A stretch of 64,000 bases of DNA from NCBI GenBank assembly GCA_934436245.1, contig CAKSAM010000009.1, positions 1-64,000 of the forward strand, in the 5' to 3' direction. The position numbers and the translations under genes are program-made. Below, piece by piece: positions 34,206 through 42,104 of the stretch. The DNA is from an uncultured Acetatifactor sp. GTDB taxonomy: Bacteria; Bacillota; Clostridia; Lachnospirales; Lachnospiraceae. Position 1 is the first letter of the stretch, and each line of letters opens with the position of its first letter. A model generated the notes under the pieces. The model ran no database searches. It was not told where the DNA came from and saw only the letters and a list, made by a program, of their open reading frames with translations.

Positions 34206-35651
34206 TTACAGTAATTCTTTCAGCATCTGATTGACGCTGGCAGGATCTGCCTTTCCTTTCATGGCTTTCATGGTCTGTCCCACGAGGAAGCCGATGGCTT
34301 TTTCCTTTCCGTTGTGATAATCTTCTACGGACTGGGGATTTGCCGCAATGACTTCCTCAACGACCTTCCGCAGAGCGCCTTCATCATTGACCGTCTTCAA
34401 TCCCTTATCTTCCACATACTGCTCCGGATCAATGTCTTCCTCGAACATTACCTGGAATACTTCCTTTGCTACCGAAGAGTTGATCACTTTTCCGTCCACC
34501 AGAGTGATCAATCTACTCAGATGTTCTGGTGAAAACCGGATATCCTCCGGCTCCATATCCTTCTCCTTTAACAGCCGCATGGTCTCCACCATCAGCCAGT
34601 TGGATACTTTCTTGGGCTGGCTTCCCAACGCTACCGAGGCTTCAAAAATATCTGCCAGATGCTTAGATCCGGTGATGATTTCAATGTCATATTCCGGAAT
34701 GTCGTACTCATCCTTGTAACGTTTCATTTTTTCAGTGCGGAATTCCGGCTGCTTTGCCCGGATGCTCTCAAGCCACTCATCACTGATATAGACAGGCACC
34801 AGATCGGGATCCGGGAAATAACGGTAGTCCTGTGCATCCTCCTTGGAACGCATTGCGTAGGAATATTCCTTGTTGTCATCCCAGCGTCTGGTCTCCTGAA
34901 TGACCTCTTTCCCAGCCTCCAACAGGTCGATCTGCCGCTCCCGCTCGCCCTGGATCGCTCTGGCAATGGCCTTGAAGGAGTTCAGGTTCTTCATCTCCGT
35001 ACGGGTTCCGAATTTTTCCGCACCCACTTCCCGTACAGACAGGTTTACATCCGCACGCATGGAGCCCTCCTGCAGCTTACAGTCTGAGGCACCCAGATAC
35101 TGGATCAGCAGACGCAATTTTTCCAGATAGGCGATGACTTCCTCTGCGCTGCGCATATCCGGCTCCGATACGATCTCGATCAGGGGCACGCCGGAACGGT
35201 TGTAATCTACCAGGGTACAATCTTCCCAGTCGTCATGCACCAGTTTACCGGCATCCTCCTCCATATGGATCTCATGGATGCGCACCGGCTTCGTATAGGT
35301 ACTGCCAGCTTCTCCCACCACCTCGATCTCTACGGAACCGTTGCGACAGATGGGCAGGTACAGCTGGGAGATCTGATAGTTCTGTGGGTTATCGGGATAG
35401 AAATAATTCTTTCTGTCAAATTTGCAGTATTGGGTAATGTTACAGTTGGTAGCCAGTCCCACAGCCACCGCATATTCCACCACCTGCTTATTCAGCACAG
35501 GAAGAGATCCCGGCATGCCGGTACACACCGGACAGGTATGGGTATTGGGTCTGCCGCCGAACGCAGTGGAACAGCCGCAGAATATTTTCGTCTTCGTGGC
35601 AAGTTCTACATGAACTTCCAGACCGATCACTGTTTCATATTGTTTTGCCAT
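34206..35651 (-). CDS. gatB: Asp/Glu-tRNA amidotransferase subunit B
   Basis: GatB activates Asp-tRNA(Asn) or Glu-tRNA(Gln) by phosphorylation and passes it to ammonia supplied by GatA. ETVIGLEVHVELATKTKIFCGCSTAFGGRPNTHTCPVCTGMPG shows the conserved core and the zinc-binding Cys pairs (CGC...CPVC). The 481-residue length is normal and the C-terminal YqeY-like tail domain is present (IGFLVGQTMKAMKGKADPASVNQMLKELL). It is the last gene of the aspS-gatCAB group but is separated from gatA by a 194-bp repeat element, so its expression may depend on read-through. Confidence 0.97.
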   Translation of the reverse strand: MAKQYETVIGLEVHVELATKTKIFCGCSTAFGGRPNTHTCPVCTGMPGSLPVLNKQVVEYAVAVGLATNCNITQYCKFDRKNYFYPDNPQNYQISQLYLPICRNGSVEIEVVGEAGSTYTKPVRIHEIHMEEDAGKLVHDDWEDCTLVDYNRSGVPLIEIVSEPDMRSAEEVIAYLEKLRLLIQYLGASDCKLQEGSMRADVNLSVREVGAEKFGTRTEMKNLNSFKAIARAIQGERERQIDLLEAGKEVIQETRRWDDNKEYSYAMRSKEDAQDYRYFPDPDLVPVYISDEWLESIRAKQPEFRTEKMKRYKDEYDIPEYDIEIITGSKHLADIFEASVALGSQPKKVSNWLMVETMRLLKEKDMEPEDIRFSPEHLSRLITLVDGKVINSSVAKEVFQVMFEEDIDPEQYVEDKGLKTVNDEGALRKVVEEVIAANPQSVEDYHNGKEKAIGFLVGQTMKAMKGKADPASVNQMLKELL

Positions 35652-35684
35652 AATAAATACCTTTCCGTATCTGTATTGTTACTT

Positions 35685-35878
35685 TATATCGAAGTCAAAA
35701 GCTCCCGACATTGATGCCTACGGATTGCTTCGTGCTACGCACTCCCACAATCCCACCCAATATTCGCATATCGTGGGATTATCATCCCACTTTTATGCTC
35801 ATATCGGGGCGGGTCCTAAGGTCTTTCACCCACTTATGAGCAAGCTCATATGGGCTTAGACCTTTTGACCCTGGCATC
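35685..35878 (-). repeat. 194-bp interspersed palindromic element, copy C
   Basis: Reverse-orientation copy of the element at 8941-9134, same length and mostly identical in the core. The left end has changes at four of the first nine bases; the right end (CCTTTTGACCCTGGCATC) is intact. No clear flanking direct repeat remains. It is inserted between gatA and gatB inside an otherwise continuous operon. Its hairpins would therefore be in the gat mRNA and could affect its stability or the gatB level. Confidence 0.8.
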
Positions 35879-35905
35879 TTTGTATGTGTGCCTATTTTCG
35901 TTGTT

Positions 35906-37342
35906 CTACTTCACGCTCTGTTCATAGGTATACGCCGCACGGATCAGTGTCTTCTCTTTAAAGCAGTCACCGATGAGCTGCATGCCGATGGGCAGTCCCT
36001 TGGAATCCGTACCACAGGGAACGCTGATCCCCGGCAGTCCCACCAGGTTAATGGAGATCGTATAAATATCTCCCAGATACATCTTAATGGGATCCGACAG
36101 ACTGCTGCCCAGCTTCGGTGCTGTGGTGGGTGCCACAGGTCCTAAGATCACATCATATTTTGCAAAAGCTTCGTCAAACGCCTTTTTGATCAGTGCCTTT
36201 ACACGGAGTGCCTTCAGATAATACGCATCGTAATACCCGGAGCTTAAGACAAAAGAGCCCAGCATGATACGACGCTTTACCTCGGGTCCAAAGCCCTGGG
36301 AACGGCTTCTCTTATACATGGTGTGCAGGTCTTCCGCATCCTGTGCACGGTAACCGTATTTCACGCCATCAAAGCGCTCCAGGTTGGAGCTAGCCTCTGC
36401 TGCCGCAATGGTATAGTAAGTAGGGATTGCATAGTCTACCAGACTTAAGTCGAACTCCTCCACTTCTGCACCCTGTGCTTTCAGCACCTCTGCTGCCGCC
36501 AGCACCGCATCTCTGACCTCCGGATCCAGTCCTTCTCCAAAATAGTCTCTGGGAATACCGATCTTCATTCCTTTCACATCCGCTGCCAGTGCGGAGGTAA
36601 AATCCGTATCCTCCCGCTCCATGGAAGTGGAGTCTTTGGGATCGTGGGAAGTGATCGCCTCCAGCACCGTGGCACAGTCTGTCACATCCTTTGTCAGGGG
36701 GCCGATCTGATCCAGAGAGGAACCATAGGCGATCAGCCCGTAACGGGATACGGTTCCGTAGGTGGGCTTCATGCCGACTACCCCACAATAAGATGCGGGC
36801 TGCCGGATAGAACCGCCGGTATCGGAACCCAGTGCTGCAAAACATTCCTCTGCTGCCACTGCCGCAGCGGAACCACCGGAAGAACCTCCGGGAACATGCT
36901 CCGGGTTTCTCGGATTCTTCGTCACACCGTAATAGGAAGTCTCTGTGGTACTTCCCATGGCGAACTCATCCATGTTGGTCTTGCCCAGAATGACTGCCCC
37001 TGCTTTTTCCAGATTCAGTACTGCCTCCGCACTGAAAGTAGGGACAAAATTCTCTAAAATTTTAGAAGAGCAGGTGGTCAGTGTTCCCTCGGTACACATA
37101 TTGTCTTTGATAGCGAAAGGGACACCGGCCAGGGGACCGGTCAATTCTCCCGCTTCAATCTTTTTCTGAACTTCCTCTGCCTGTTTCAAAGCCTTTTCCC
37201 GTTCTATAGTCACATAGCAGTGGTAAGTATCTTCACCGGCTGCGATCCTGTCCAGAACGGCCTGCGTCGCTTCCACCGCCGTAGTCCTGCCTTCCCGGAT
37301 CGCCTTCGCCAGCTCTACAGCTGTCAGGGATAAAATATCCAT
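35906..37342 (-). CDS. gatA: Asp/Glu-tRNA amidotransferase subunit A
   Basis: Amidase-signature glutaminase that releases ammonia for GatB. The Ser-cisSer-Lys triad lies in VPFAIKDNM (Lys) and GGSSGGSAAAVAAEECFAALGSDTGGSIRQPA (cis-Ser and nucleophile Ser). I start it at the second of two close ATGs (37342), which stands seven bases after GGAG; the first ATG directly abuts the ribosome site. Length of about 478 is typical. It follows gatC after an unusually long 380-base gap filled with hairpins. Confidence 0.97.
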   Translation of the reverse strand: MDILSLTAVELAKAIREGRTTAVEATQAVLDRIAAGEDTYHCYVTIEREKALKQAEEVQKKIEAGELTGPLAGVPFAIKDNMCTEGTLTTCSSKILENFVPTFSAEAVLNLEKAGAVILGKTNMDEFAMGSTTETSYYGVTKNPRNPEHVPGGSSGGSAAAVAAEECFAALGSDTGGSIRQPASYCGVVGMKPTYGTVSRYGLIAYGSSLDQIGPLTKDVTDCATVLEAITSHDPKDSTSMEREDTDFTSALAADVKGMKIGIPRDYFGEGLDPEVRDAVLAAAEVLKAQGAEVEEFDLSLVDYAIPTYYTIAAAEASSNLERFDGVKYGYRAQDAEDLHTMYKRSRSQGFGPEVKRRIMLGSFVLSSGYYDAYYLKALRVKALIKKAFDEAFAKYDVILGPVAPTTAPKLGSSLSDPIKMYLGDIYTISINLVGLPGISVPCGTDSKGLPIGMQLIGDCFKEKTLIRAAYTYEQSVK

Positions 37343-37348
37343 ATCCAT

Positions 37349-37647
37349 TCTCCTTTATTAACCTCCTGGTCAAAACCATTACCGTCTGAAAAATTACATT
37401 TCTTACTCAGGCGGTAATAAACCAGTCTGTTTTCCAAATTTCAGCTATGATCTACCGCTTGGATATTATTTTCTAAACTTCAAGCGGTATTTTTCTTACT
37501 TTCATGCTGATTTGTACCATTTTTTACAGCCTAAATGCTGTAACCAGATTATAAAGCGGTAAATATTTGCTTCAACCTTGATTTTCCGGCATTTAATTAC
37601 CGCTTTTATTCCGAAACATATTATTTAAGCAGTATTCTGCCTGATTT
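37349..37647. repeat. Three GCGGTA hairpins between gatC and gatA
   Basis: Three stem-loops share the core TACCG(C/T)...GCGGTA: TTACCGTCTGA/TCAGGCGGTAA (37379-37417), TACCGCTTG/CAAGCGGTA (37453-37489) and AAAGCGGTAA/TTACCGCTTT (37553-37606). A fourth stem, TTACAGC/GCTGTAA, lies near 37524-37543. No open reading frame is convincing. The first stem is nearly the same as the one after the DUF1016 nuclease at 3437-3476. They may terminate, protect or process the gat transcript, or be insertions of a short palindromic repeat. Confidence 0.6.
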
Positions 37648-37746
37648 CTAATCGAAAGTTTGAAAACTTTTGACATAATCGAAAATCTGAAGACTTTTGA
37701 CATTAGTCAAAAGTCCGAAGACATTTGATTTAATCAAATGTCTTTG
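37648..37746 (-). repeat. Degenerate repeats with nested palindromes at the gatC stop
   Basis: The gatC stop codon TAA sits exactly in the loop of a 12-base perfect stem (AAGACATTTGAT/ATCAAATGTCTT). Two or three further degenerate units follow, one with arms GACTTTTGAC/GTCAAAAGTC and the next with weaker pairing. Units of about 28 bases keep a GTCTTC/GAYT pattern, so they look like tandem duplication of the gene end. Each could form a hairpin in the mRNA. Confidence 0.6.
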
Positions 37747-38023
37747 GTACCACAAACATATTGTCCTTCTCGCCAGGGGCATTGGCCAGGGTCTGTTCAC
37801 TCTCATCCCCGTTAGTCACCACATCCTCACGGAAGACATTCTGTACCGGGAACACATGGGACATGGGTTCCACGCCCGTGGTATCCAGTTCACTTAATTT
37901 ATCGATGTAGTCCAGCATTCTTCCCATATCCTTTTTCGCCGCTTCCTTCTCTTCATCAGAAAGCTCGAGTTTCGCCAGAATGCCTACATATTCTATGGTC
38001 TCGTCACTGATTACATTTGCCAT
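37730..38023 (-). CDS. gatC: Asp/Glu-tRNA amidotransferase subunit C
   Basis: Small subunit that holds GatA and GatB together. The 97 residues carry the family features: [49 protein letters not shown] and LRED-like FREDVV, followed by [18 protein letters not shown] start at the ATG of [12 protein letters not shown], the family's normal beginning; a GTG four codons earlier sits too close to AAAGG. Its stop codon is within a palindromic repeat. Confidence 0.95.
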   Translation of the reverse strand: MANVISDETIEYVGILAKLELSDEEKEAAKKDMGRMLDYIDKLSELDTTGVEPMSHVFPVQNVFREDVVTNGDESEQTLANAPGEKDNMFVVPKTFD

Positions 38024-38035
38024 AACAATTCTCAC

Positions 38036-38179
38036 GCCTTTCCATAACCTACAGGCTTTGGGACTTAAGGCACAAAGCCCGATGTGAAACTTATATTAAT
38101 CTCCATTCTGCAGATGCTTCCTTCCGTCGGAGGAATTGCGAATCAAATTCTAAATAAGCTATCATGCTTATTTTTCACA
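38036..38179 (-). other. Spacer between aspS and gatC with a stem-loop
   Basis: This 144-base gap holds a GGCTTTG/CAAAGCC hairpin near 38053-38078 and a smaller ATAAGC/GCTTAT stem near 38154-38172. No gene is visible. The stems could tune the ratio of AspRS to GatCAB. Confidence 0.4.
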
Positions 38180-39916
38180 TTAATCCCTCACCTTGATATG
38201 GACCTCACGCAGCTGCTGTTCCGTTACCTCGCCGGGGGCACCGCACATCAGATCCTGTGCATTGCCGTTCATGGGGAAAGCAATGACTTCACGGATGTTC
38301 TCCTCATTCCGAAGCAGCATGATCATACGATCCACGCCGGGAGCCATTCCCGCATGAGGGGGTGCTCCGAACTGGAAGGCCTGATACAGGGCTCCGAACT
38401 TCGTCTCCAGTGTCTCTTCATCGTAGCCTGCGATGGCGAAAGCTTTTTTCATGATCTCGATGTCATGGTTACGTACTGCGCCGGAGGACAGTTCCACGCC
38501 GTTGCATACGATGTCGTACTGATAAGCCAGGACCTCCAGCGGATCCATGGTGTTCAATGCTTCCAGGCCGCCCTGGGGCATAGAGAACGGATTGTGGGTG
38601 AATCCGATCTGCTTCGTCTCGGGATCCAGCTCAAACATCGGGAAATCGTTCACATAGCAGAAACGGTAAGCATCCTTCTCGATCAGATCCAGCTTCTCGC
38701 CCAGCTCGGTACGGATATGACCTGCATAGTAGTTCGCCTTATCCTCTTTGTCCGCAATGAAGAAAATGGTATCTCCGGCAGACAGTCCTGCCAGTGTTGC
38801 CAGCTCTCCCTTCATCTCTTCCGGAATGAACTTATCGATGGGTCCCTTGTAGCTCATGTCCTCTGCCACTTCCAGATAGCCAAGTCCACCCATACCAAGA
38901 GAAGTCGCAAAGCTTAACAGTTTCTCATGGAAGCCCTTGGACATCTCCGCATGTACCTTGATGGCACGGACGGTTCTGCCGATAAACGGCTTAAACGTAC
39001 ATCTCTGGAAGAACTCTGTCACATCCATGATCCGTAAGGGATTGCGCAGATCCGGCTTATCACAGCCGAATTCCAGCATGGCCTGCTTGTAGCTGATGAT
39101 GGGGAACGGTGTCTGTGTGATCCTGCTGCCTTCAGGAGCAAATTTCTCAAAAGTGTCATGCAGCACTTCCTCGCCTACCTTGAAGACATCCTCCTGGGTC
39201 ACGAAGCTCATCTCGAAGTCCAGCTGATAGAACTCTCCGGGAGATCTGTCTGCTCTGGCATCCTCATCACGGAAGCAGGGAGCGATCTGGAAATACTTAT
39301 CGAAGCCGGAAGCCATCAACAGCTGCTTATACTGCTGTGGTGCCTGAGGCAGCGCATAGAATTTTCCTTTAAATTTTCTACTGGGAACGATATAGTCTCT
39401 GGCGCCCTCGGGAGAAGAAGCACACAGGATCGGGGTCTGGATCTCCAGAAATCCCATGTCTGTCATCTTCTGACGCAGATAACTGATCACCTTGGAACGA
39501 AATACAATGTTGTCCTTTACTTTTGCATTTCTAAGGTCAAGATAACGATATTTTAATCTCACATCTTCCCGGATCTCTTTAGACGTCTGGATCTCGAAAG
39601 GAAGCTGTTTATATACTCTTCCCAACACATCGATCTTGTGTGCTTCCAGTTCGATGGTGCCGGAAGGAATCTTCGGGTTGTAGGTCTCTTCGTCTCTGTG
39701 TTCCATGAGACCGGTAATGGACAGGCACATTTCCTTGGTGATGCCCTTTAAAAGCTCCGGCTTACGGATGACCACCTGTAATACACCGTACATATCCCGC
39801 AGATCGATAAAGGATACACCGCCGTGGTCACGGATATTTTCCACCCAGCCTGCCACCTGCAAAGTCTGTCCGATCTGCTGTTCACTGATCTCTTTCATTG
39901 TTAAATCTCTGTACAT
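38180..39916 (-). CDS. aspS: Aspartyl-tRNA synthetase (probably non-discriminating)
   Basis: Class II synthetase of the bacterial type, 578 residues. It has an N-terminal OB-fold anticodon domain (VAGWVENIRDHGGVSFIDLRD), motif 2 (FRDEDARADRSPGEFYQLD), a GAD insertion, and motif 3 (GAPPHAGMAPGVDRMIMLLRN). In an organism with GatCAB in the same operon it is expected to charge both tRNA(Asp) and tRNA(Asn), the latter being amidated to Asn-tRNA; this is inferred from context. The ATG follows GGAGGTGCGAT. It is the first gene behind a T-box leader. Confidence 0.97.
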   Translation of the reverse strand: MYRDLTMKEISEQQIGQTLQVAGWVENIRDHGGVSFIDLRDMYGVLQVVIRKPELLKGITKEMCLSITGLMEHRDEETYNPKIPSGTIELEAHKIDVLGRVYKQLPFEIQTSKEIREDVRLKYRYLDLRNAKVKDNIVFRSKVISYLRQKMTDMGFLEIQTPILCASSPEGARDYIVPSRKFKGKFYALPQAPQQYKQLLMASGFDKYFQIAPCFRDEDARADRSPGEFYQLDFEMSFVTQEDVFKVGEEVLHDTFEKFAPEGSRITQTPFPIISYKQAMLEFGCDKPDLRNPLRIMDVTEFFQRCTFKPFIGRTVRAIKVHAEMSKGFHEKLLSFATSLGMGGLGYLEVAEDMSYKGPIDKFIPEEMKGELATLAGLSAGDTIFFIADKEDKANYYAGHIRTELGEKLDLIEKDAYRFCYVNDFPMFELDPETKQIGFTHNPFSMPQGGLEALNTMDPLEVLAYQYDIVCNGVELSSGAVRNHDIEIMKKAFAIAGYDEETLETKFGALYQAFQFGAPPHAGMAPGVDRMIMLLRNEENIREVIAFPMNGNAQDLMCGAPGEVTEQQLREVHIKVRD

Positions 39917-39978
39917 ATCGCACCTCCTGTTATATAGTGTCCCGAATGTGCGCTCCCTGTACAGCTTATTTTTGAATA

Positions 39979-40275
39979 CAAAAAGCCCCGGGACATGTTA
40001 AAACATATCCCGGGACGAATCATCTAATCCGTGGTACCACCCGAATTGACAGGCGCCTTTGCCCATCCACTCTTGTCACTTAACGCGTGCAACGTGTCAT
40101 CCTAGCTGCATGTGATATTCTGCAGTTCAGATCACCTGCTCCGGAGTGTTCCCTTCGCCAGCTTCCGCAAACAGCGCTCTCAGTCGGTGACGCTGTATTC
40201 CTGTCGTTTCCTCTGGCAAGAGTCTCTTTCATAGCATTTACAATCAATAATTACTTCTTCTGATCTTGCGATCAT
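39979..40275 (-). ncRNA. T-box riboswitch upstream of aspS-gatCAB
   Basis: The minus strand holds the T-box sequence GGGTGGTACCACGG (around 40028-40042), which pairs with an uncharged tRNA 3' end. A terminator follows, with arms CCCGGGATATGTT/AACATGTCCCGGG and then a T-run (39979-40016). Stem I includes GCCAG/CTGGC and an upper CAGCG/CGCTG stem. On its 3' side, in the specifier region before ACTCCGGAG, the RNA reads GGGAACACTCC, giving AAC (Asn) with an overlapping GAA (Glu) at 40148-40151. This would raise the operon when Asn-tRNA, or Glu-tRNA as in the known clostridial dual T-box, is short of charge. Stem I pairing was drawn by hand. Confidence 0.9.
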
Positions 40276-40281
40276 GGAATT

Positions 40282-40310
40282 ATGATATGCGTCTTAGCGG
40301 CATCTGTCAA
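40282..40310 (-). promoter_or_regulatory. Predicted promoter of the T-box/aspS operon
   Basis: On the minus strand TTGACA (40305-40310) and TATCAT (40282-40287) are separated by exactly 17 bases. Transcription would begin near 40275, giving a leader of about 360 bases that contains the whole T-box. Confidence 0.75.
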
Positions 40311-40372
40311 GTATTTTTTATTTATTCCAGTCTGTTTTTTTATCTGGCCGGATCAGAATTCGGATCTATTTT

Positions 40373-41680
40373 CTATCTACTCAGATCAAAATCCAGCTCA
40401 ACCACCCGGTCATTCACCTGTGTAAAGCTGCCTCCGTCCATATTTTTACGTACAAAGGGAACACCCTCTCGCACATAGTATACATTATCCTGAAGCAGGG
40501 CATCCGGATTCTCTGACGGGCTGATCGTACCACCGAGATCATCATAGCTGATATTACCACGGAAGGTATTATGGATCGCCTCCTGCAGACAGAACATCAC
40601 ACAGCCGCCTTCATTCTGCCTGCTGTAATTATGTTCATACACCGTTCCGTCCCCGGAATCCGCATCATATGCCATACCATCCTGATTGAGTCTGGTGTCC
40701 GTGACTTCATTATAGCGAAACAGGGCATCCTTGCATTTCCAGGGCCAGATCCCGGCTGCCACTTTTCCCATCCGGTCGCCCGGCTCGCAATAGATCCGGT
40801 CATTGATCTCGCAGGCCACAGAGTCTGCCATATTATGCTCCACCAGAGGACGCAGGGCATACATCGGCGTGATCCCATCCCCACCGGCCTCTTTTACATA
40901 ATTATTCCGTATCTGCATATTTTCATGCCCATAGTTCAGAAAAACCGCTTCCGTAAGCTCTGCTCCTCGGAACTTATCATGGGCATAGGTATAGCCTGCT
41001 GCAATTCCCCAGCGGCTGACCCGGTGCACGAAGCATCCTTCTATGACGACATCCCGATACCGTGCCACCCCCGTCAGCTCCTCACATTCCGGGCGGAGCG
41101 CTGTCATATAGATCCCACCGTTGTTCATGTGCTTATCGTAGACATTCCCATGGACATCATGGATCCACAGATTCCTAAGTGTGATGCCACTCCGCACCCC
41201 TTTGTCCTTAGCCACCACAGCTACACCGGTACGGTTCATTTTCTCACCCAGACTATAACGCTCTCCCGGGATCATGCTGCCTTCATTGGTGATCTCCAAA
41301 TCCTCCACCACAATATGCTCTGCATCATACAAAAGCACTGCGGAAGATACATAGCCGTGATACACATGCGTCGGTGCATCCAGCGGATTCCCATAATCCT
41401 GATACCAGATCCCCTGTCCGCAGGCATCGATCCGCGGCGGTGCATCTGCTGTGCCGTACGCTCCGATCACGATCGGTGCCTCTTTCGTACCGCTGTCTGT
41501 CACATGCAGATATTGTCCGTAAAATACACTGCCCCGCTCCAACAGGACACGGTCGCCCGGCTGCAGGCTTCTTCGATTAATGGCAGACAGACTGGCAAAC
41601 GCCGTACTGCACGTCCGTCCGTCATTTTCATCACTGCCCGTTCTCTGACTCACATAATATGTCGCGGATAAGCTTGTCAT
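40373..41680 (-). CDS. GH136-like lacto-N-biosidase, beta-helix catalytic subunit
   Basis: A 435-residue right-handed parallel beta-helix protein, beginning ATYYVSQRTGSDENDGRTCSTAFASLSAINRRSLQPGDRVLLERG as in glycan-active beta-helix enzymes. In family GH136, lacto-N-biosidases release lacto-N-biose from lacto-N-tetraose using two Asp residues seven apart; here D334 and D341 in LNQDGMAYDADSGDG fit that spacing (compared from memory). There is no signal peptide, so it should act inside the cell on imported sugar. The ATG at 41680 follows GGGAGG; a longer frame upstream lies within the previous gene. It overlaps that helical-protein gene by 50 bases and ends an ABC-importer/GH112 operon. Another beta-helix lyase or hydrolase is the alternative. 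Confidence 0.7.
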   Translation of the reverse strand: MTSLSATYYVSQRTGSDENDGRTCSTAFASLSAINRRSLQPGDRVLLERGSVFYGQYLHVTDSGTKEAPIVIGAYGTADAPPRIDACGQGIWYQDYGNPLDAPTHVYHGYVSSAVLLYDAEHIVVEDLEITNEGSMIPGERYSLGEKMNRTGVAVVAKDKGVRSGITLRNLWIHDVHGNVYDKHMNNGGIYMTALRPECEELTGVARYRDVVIEGCFVHRVSRWGIAAGYTYAHDKFRGAELTEAVFLNYGHENMQIRNNYVKEAGGDGITPMYALRPLVEHNMADSVACEINDRIYCEPGDRMGKVAAGIWPWKCKDALFRYNEVTDTRLNQDGMAYDADSGDGTVYEHNYSRQNEGGCVMFCLQEAIHNTFRGNISYDDLGGTISPSENPDALLQDNVYYVREGVPFVRKNMDGGSFTQVNDRVVELDFDLSR

Positions 41681-42104
41681 ATGCATCCTCCCGTAACCGT
41701 TTCTCAATGATCTGTGACACCTCCTCATAGGTAAAATGATCCCCATGATAGCGTCCGAACAGATCTCTGTTCTGTTCGTAAAAATCCCGTTTCTCCTGCT
41801 CCGTGAAATCCGGGCAGAAGCCACTTTTCCGGACCTTCTCACACGGCTGCACAAAATCCAGCTTCAGGCGGGTCAGCTCATATTCCAGATACGCCGGTGC
41901 GGAAAAATAATGCGGTCCGTAGAACCGCTGTCCTTCCTGTTCCATTCTCCGCAGCTCTTCGTTGTGCTTCTGTCGTCTGGCCTTTAGTCCCTCCATGGAG
42001 GGATCCTCGATCAGGCCCATTCTATGCGCCAAAAGGAAGGCTCCCTGAGCCTTCCTGATATGCGCCTGTGTCATAGTTTCCTGTTTTGGCATTTTCTGTT
42101 GCAT
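41631..42104 (-). CDS. Helical partner subunit of the GH136-like enzyme (putative)
   Basis: A 158-residue, strongly helical and charged protein with no signal peptide (MTQAHIRKAQGAFLLAHRMGL, ending FTYEEVSQIIEKRLREDAYDKLIRDILCESENGQ). The end resembles the helical arm of SurA-like chaperones without a PPIase domain. In GH136 systems of gut Clostridia and bifidobacteria a helical N-terminal domain or separate partner is needed to fold the beta-helix enzyme, and its place directly before that gene suggests this role (inference). The start overlaps the permease stop (TAATG); a longer frame upstream would run inside the permease. The 50-base overlap with the next gene fits stoichiometric co-production. 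Confidence 0.6.
   Translation of the reverse strand: MQQKMPKQETMTQAHIRKAQGAFLLAHRMGLIEDPSMEGLKARRQKHNEELRRMEQEGQRFYGPHYFSAPAYLEYELTRLKLDFVQPCEKVRKSGFCPDFTEQEKRDFYEQNRDLFGRYHGDHFTYEEVSQIIEKRLREDAYDKLIRDILCESENGQ

Noticed and set aside
3439..37606. CRISPR array suspicion for the recurring TACCGC/GCGGTA palindromes
   Set aside because: Only four stems exist, spacing is irregular, spacers are not of constant length and no cas genes are present.
41681..41854. N-terminal extension of the beta-helix protein (58 extra residues)
   Set aside because: It overlaps the coding frame of the helical partner gene, is Arg/Ser-rich without structure, and the ATG at 41680 has a strong ribosome site.
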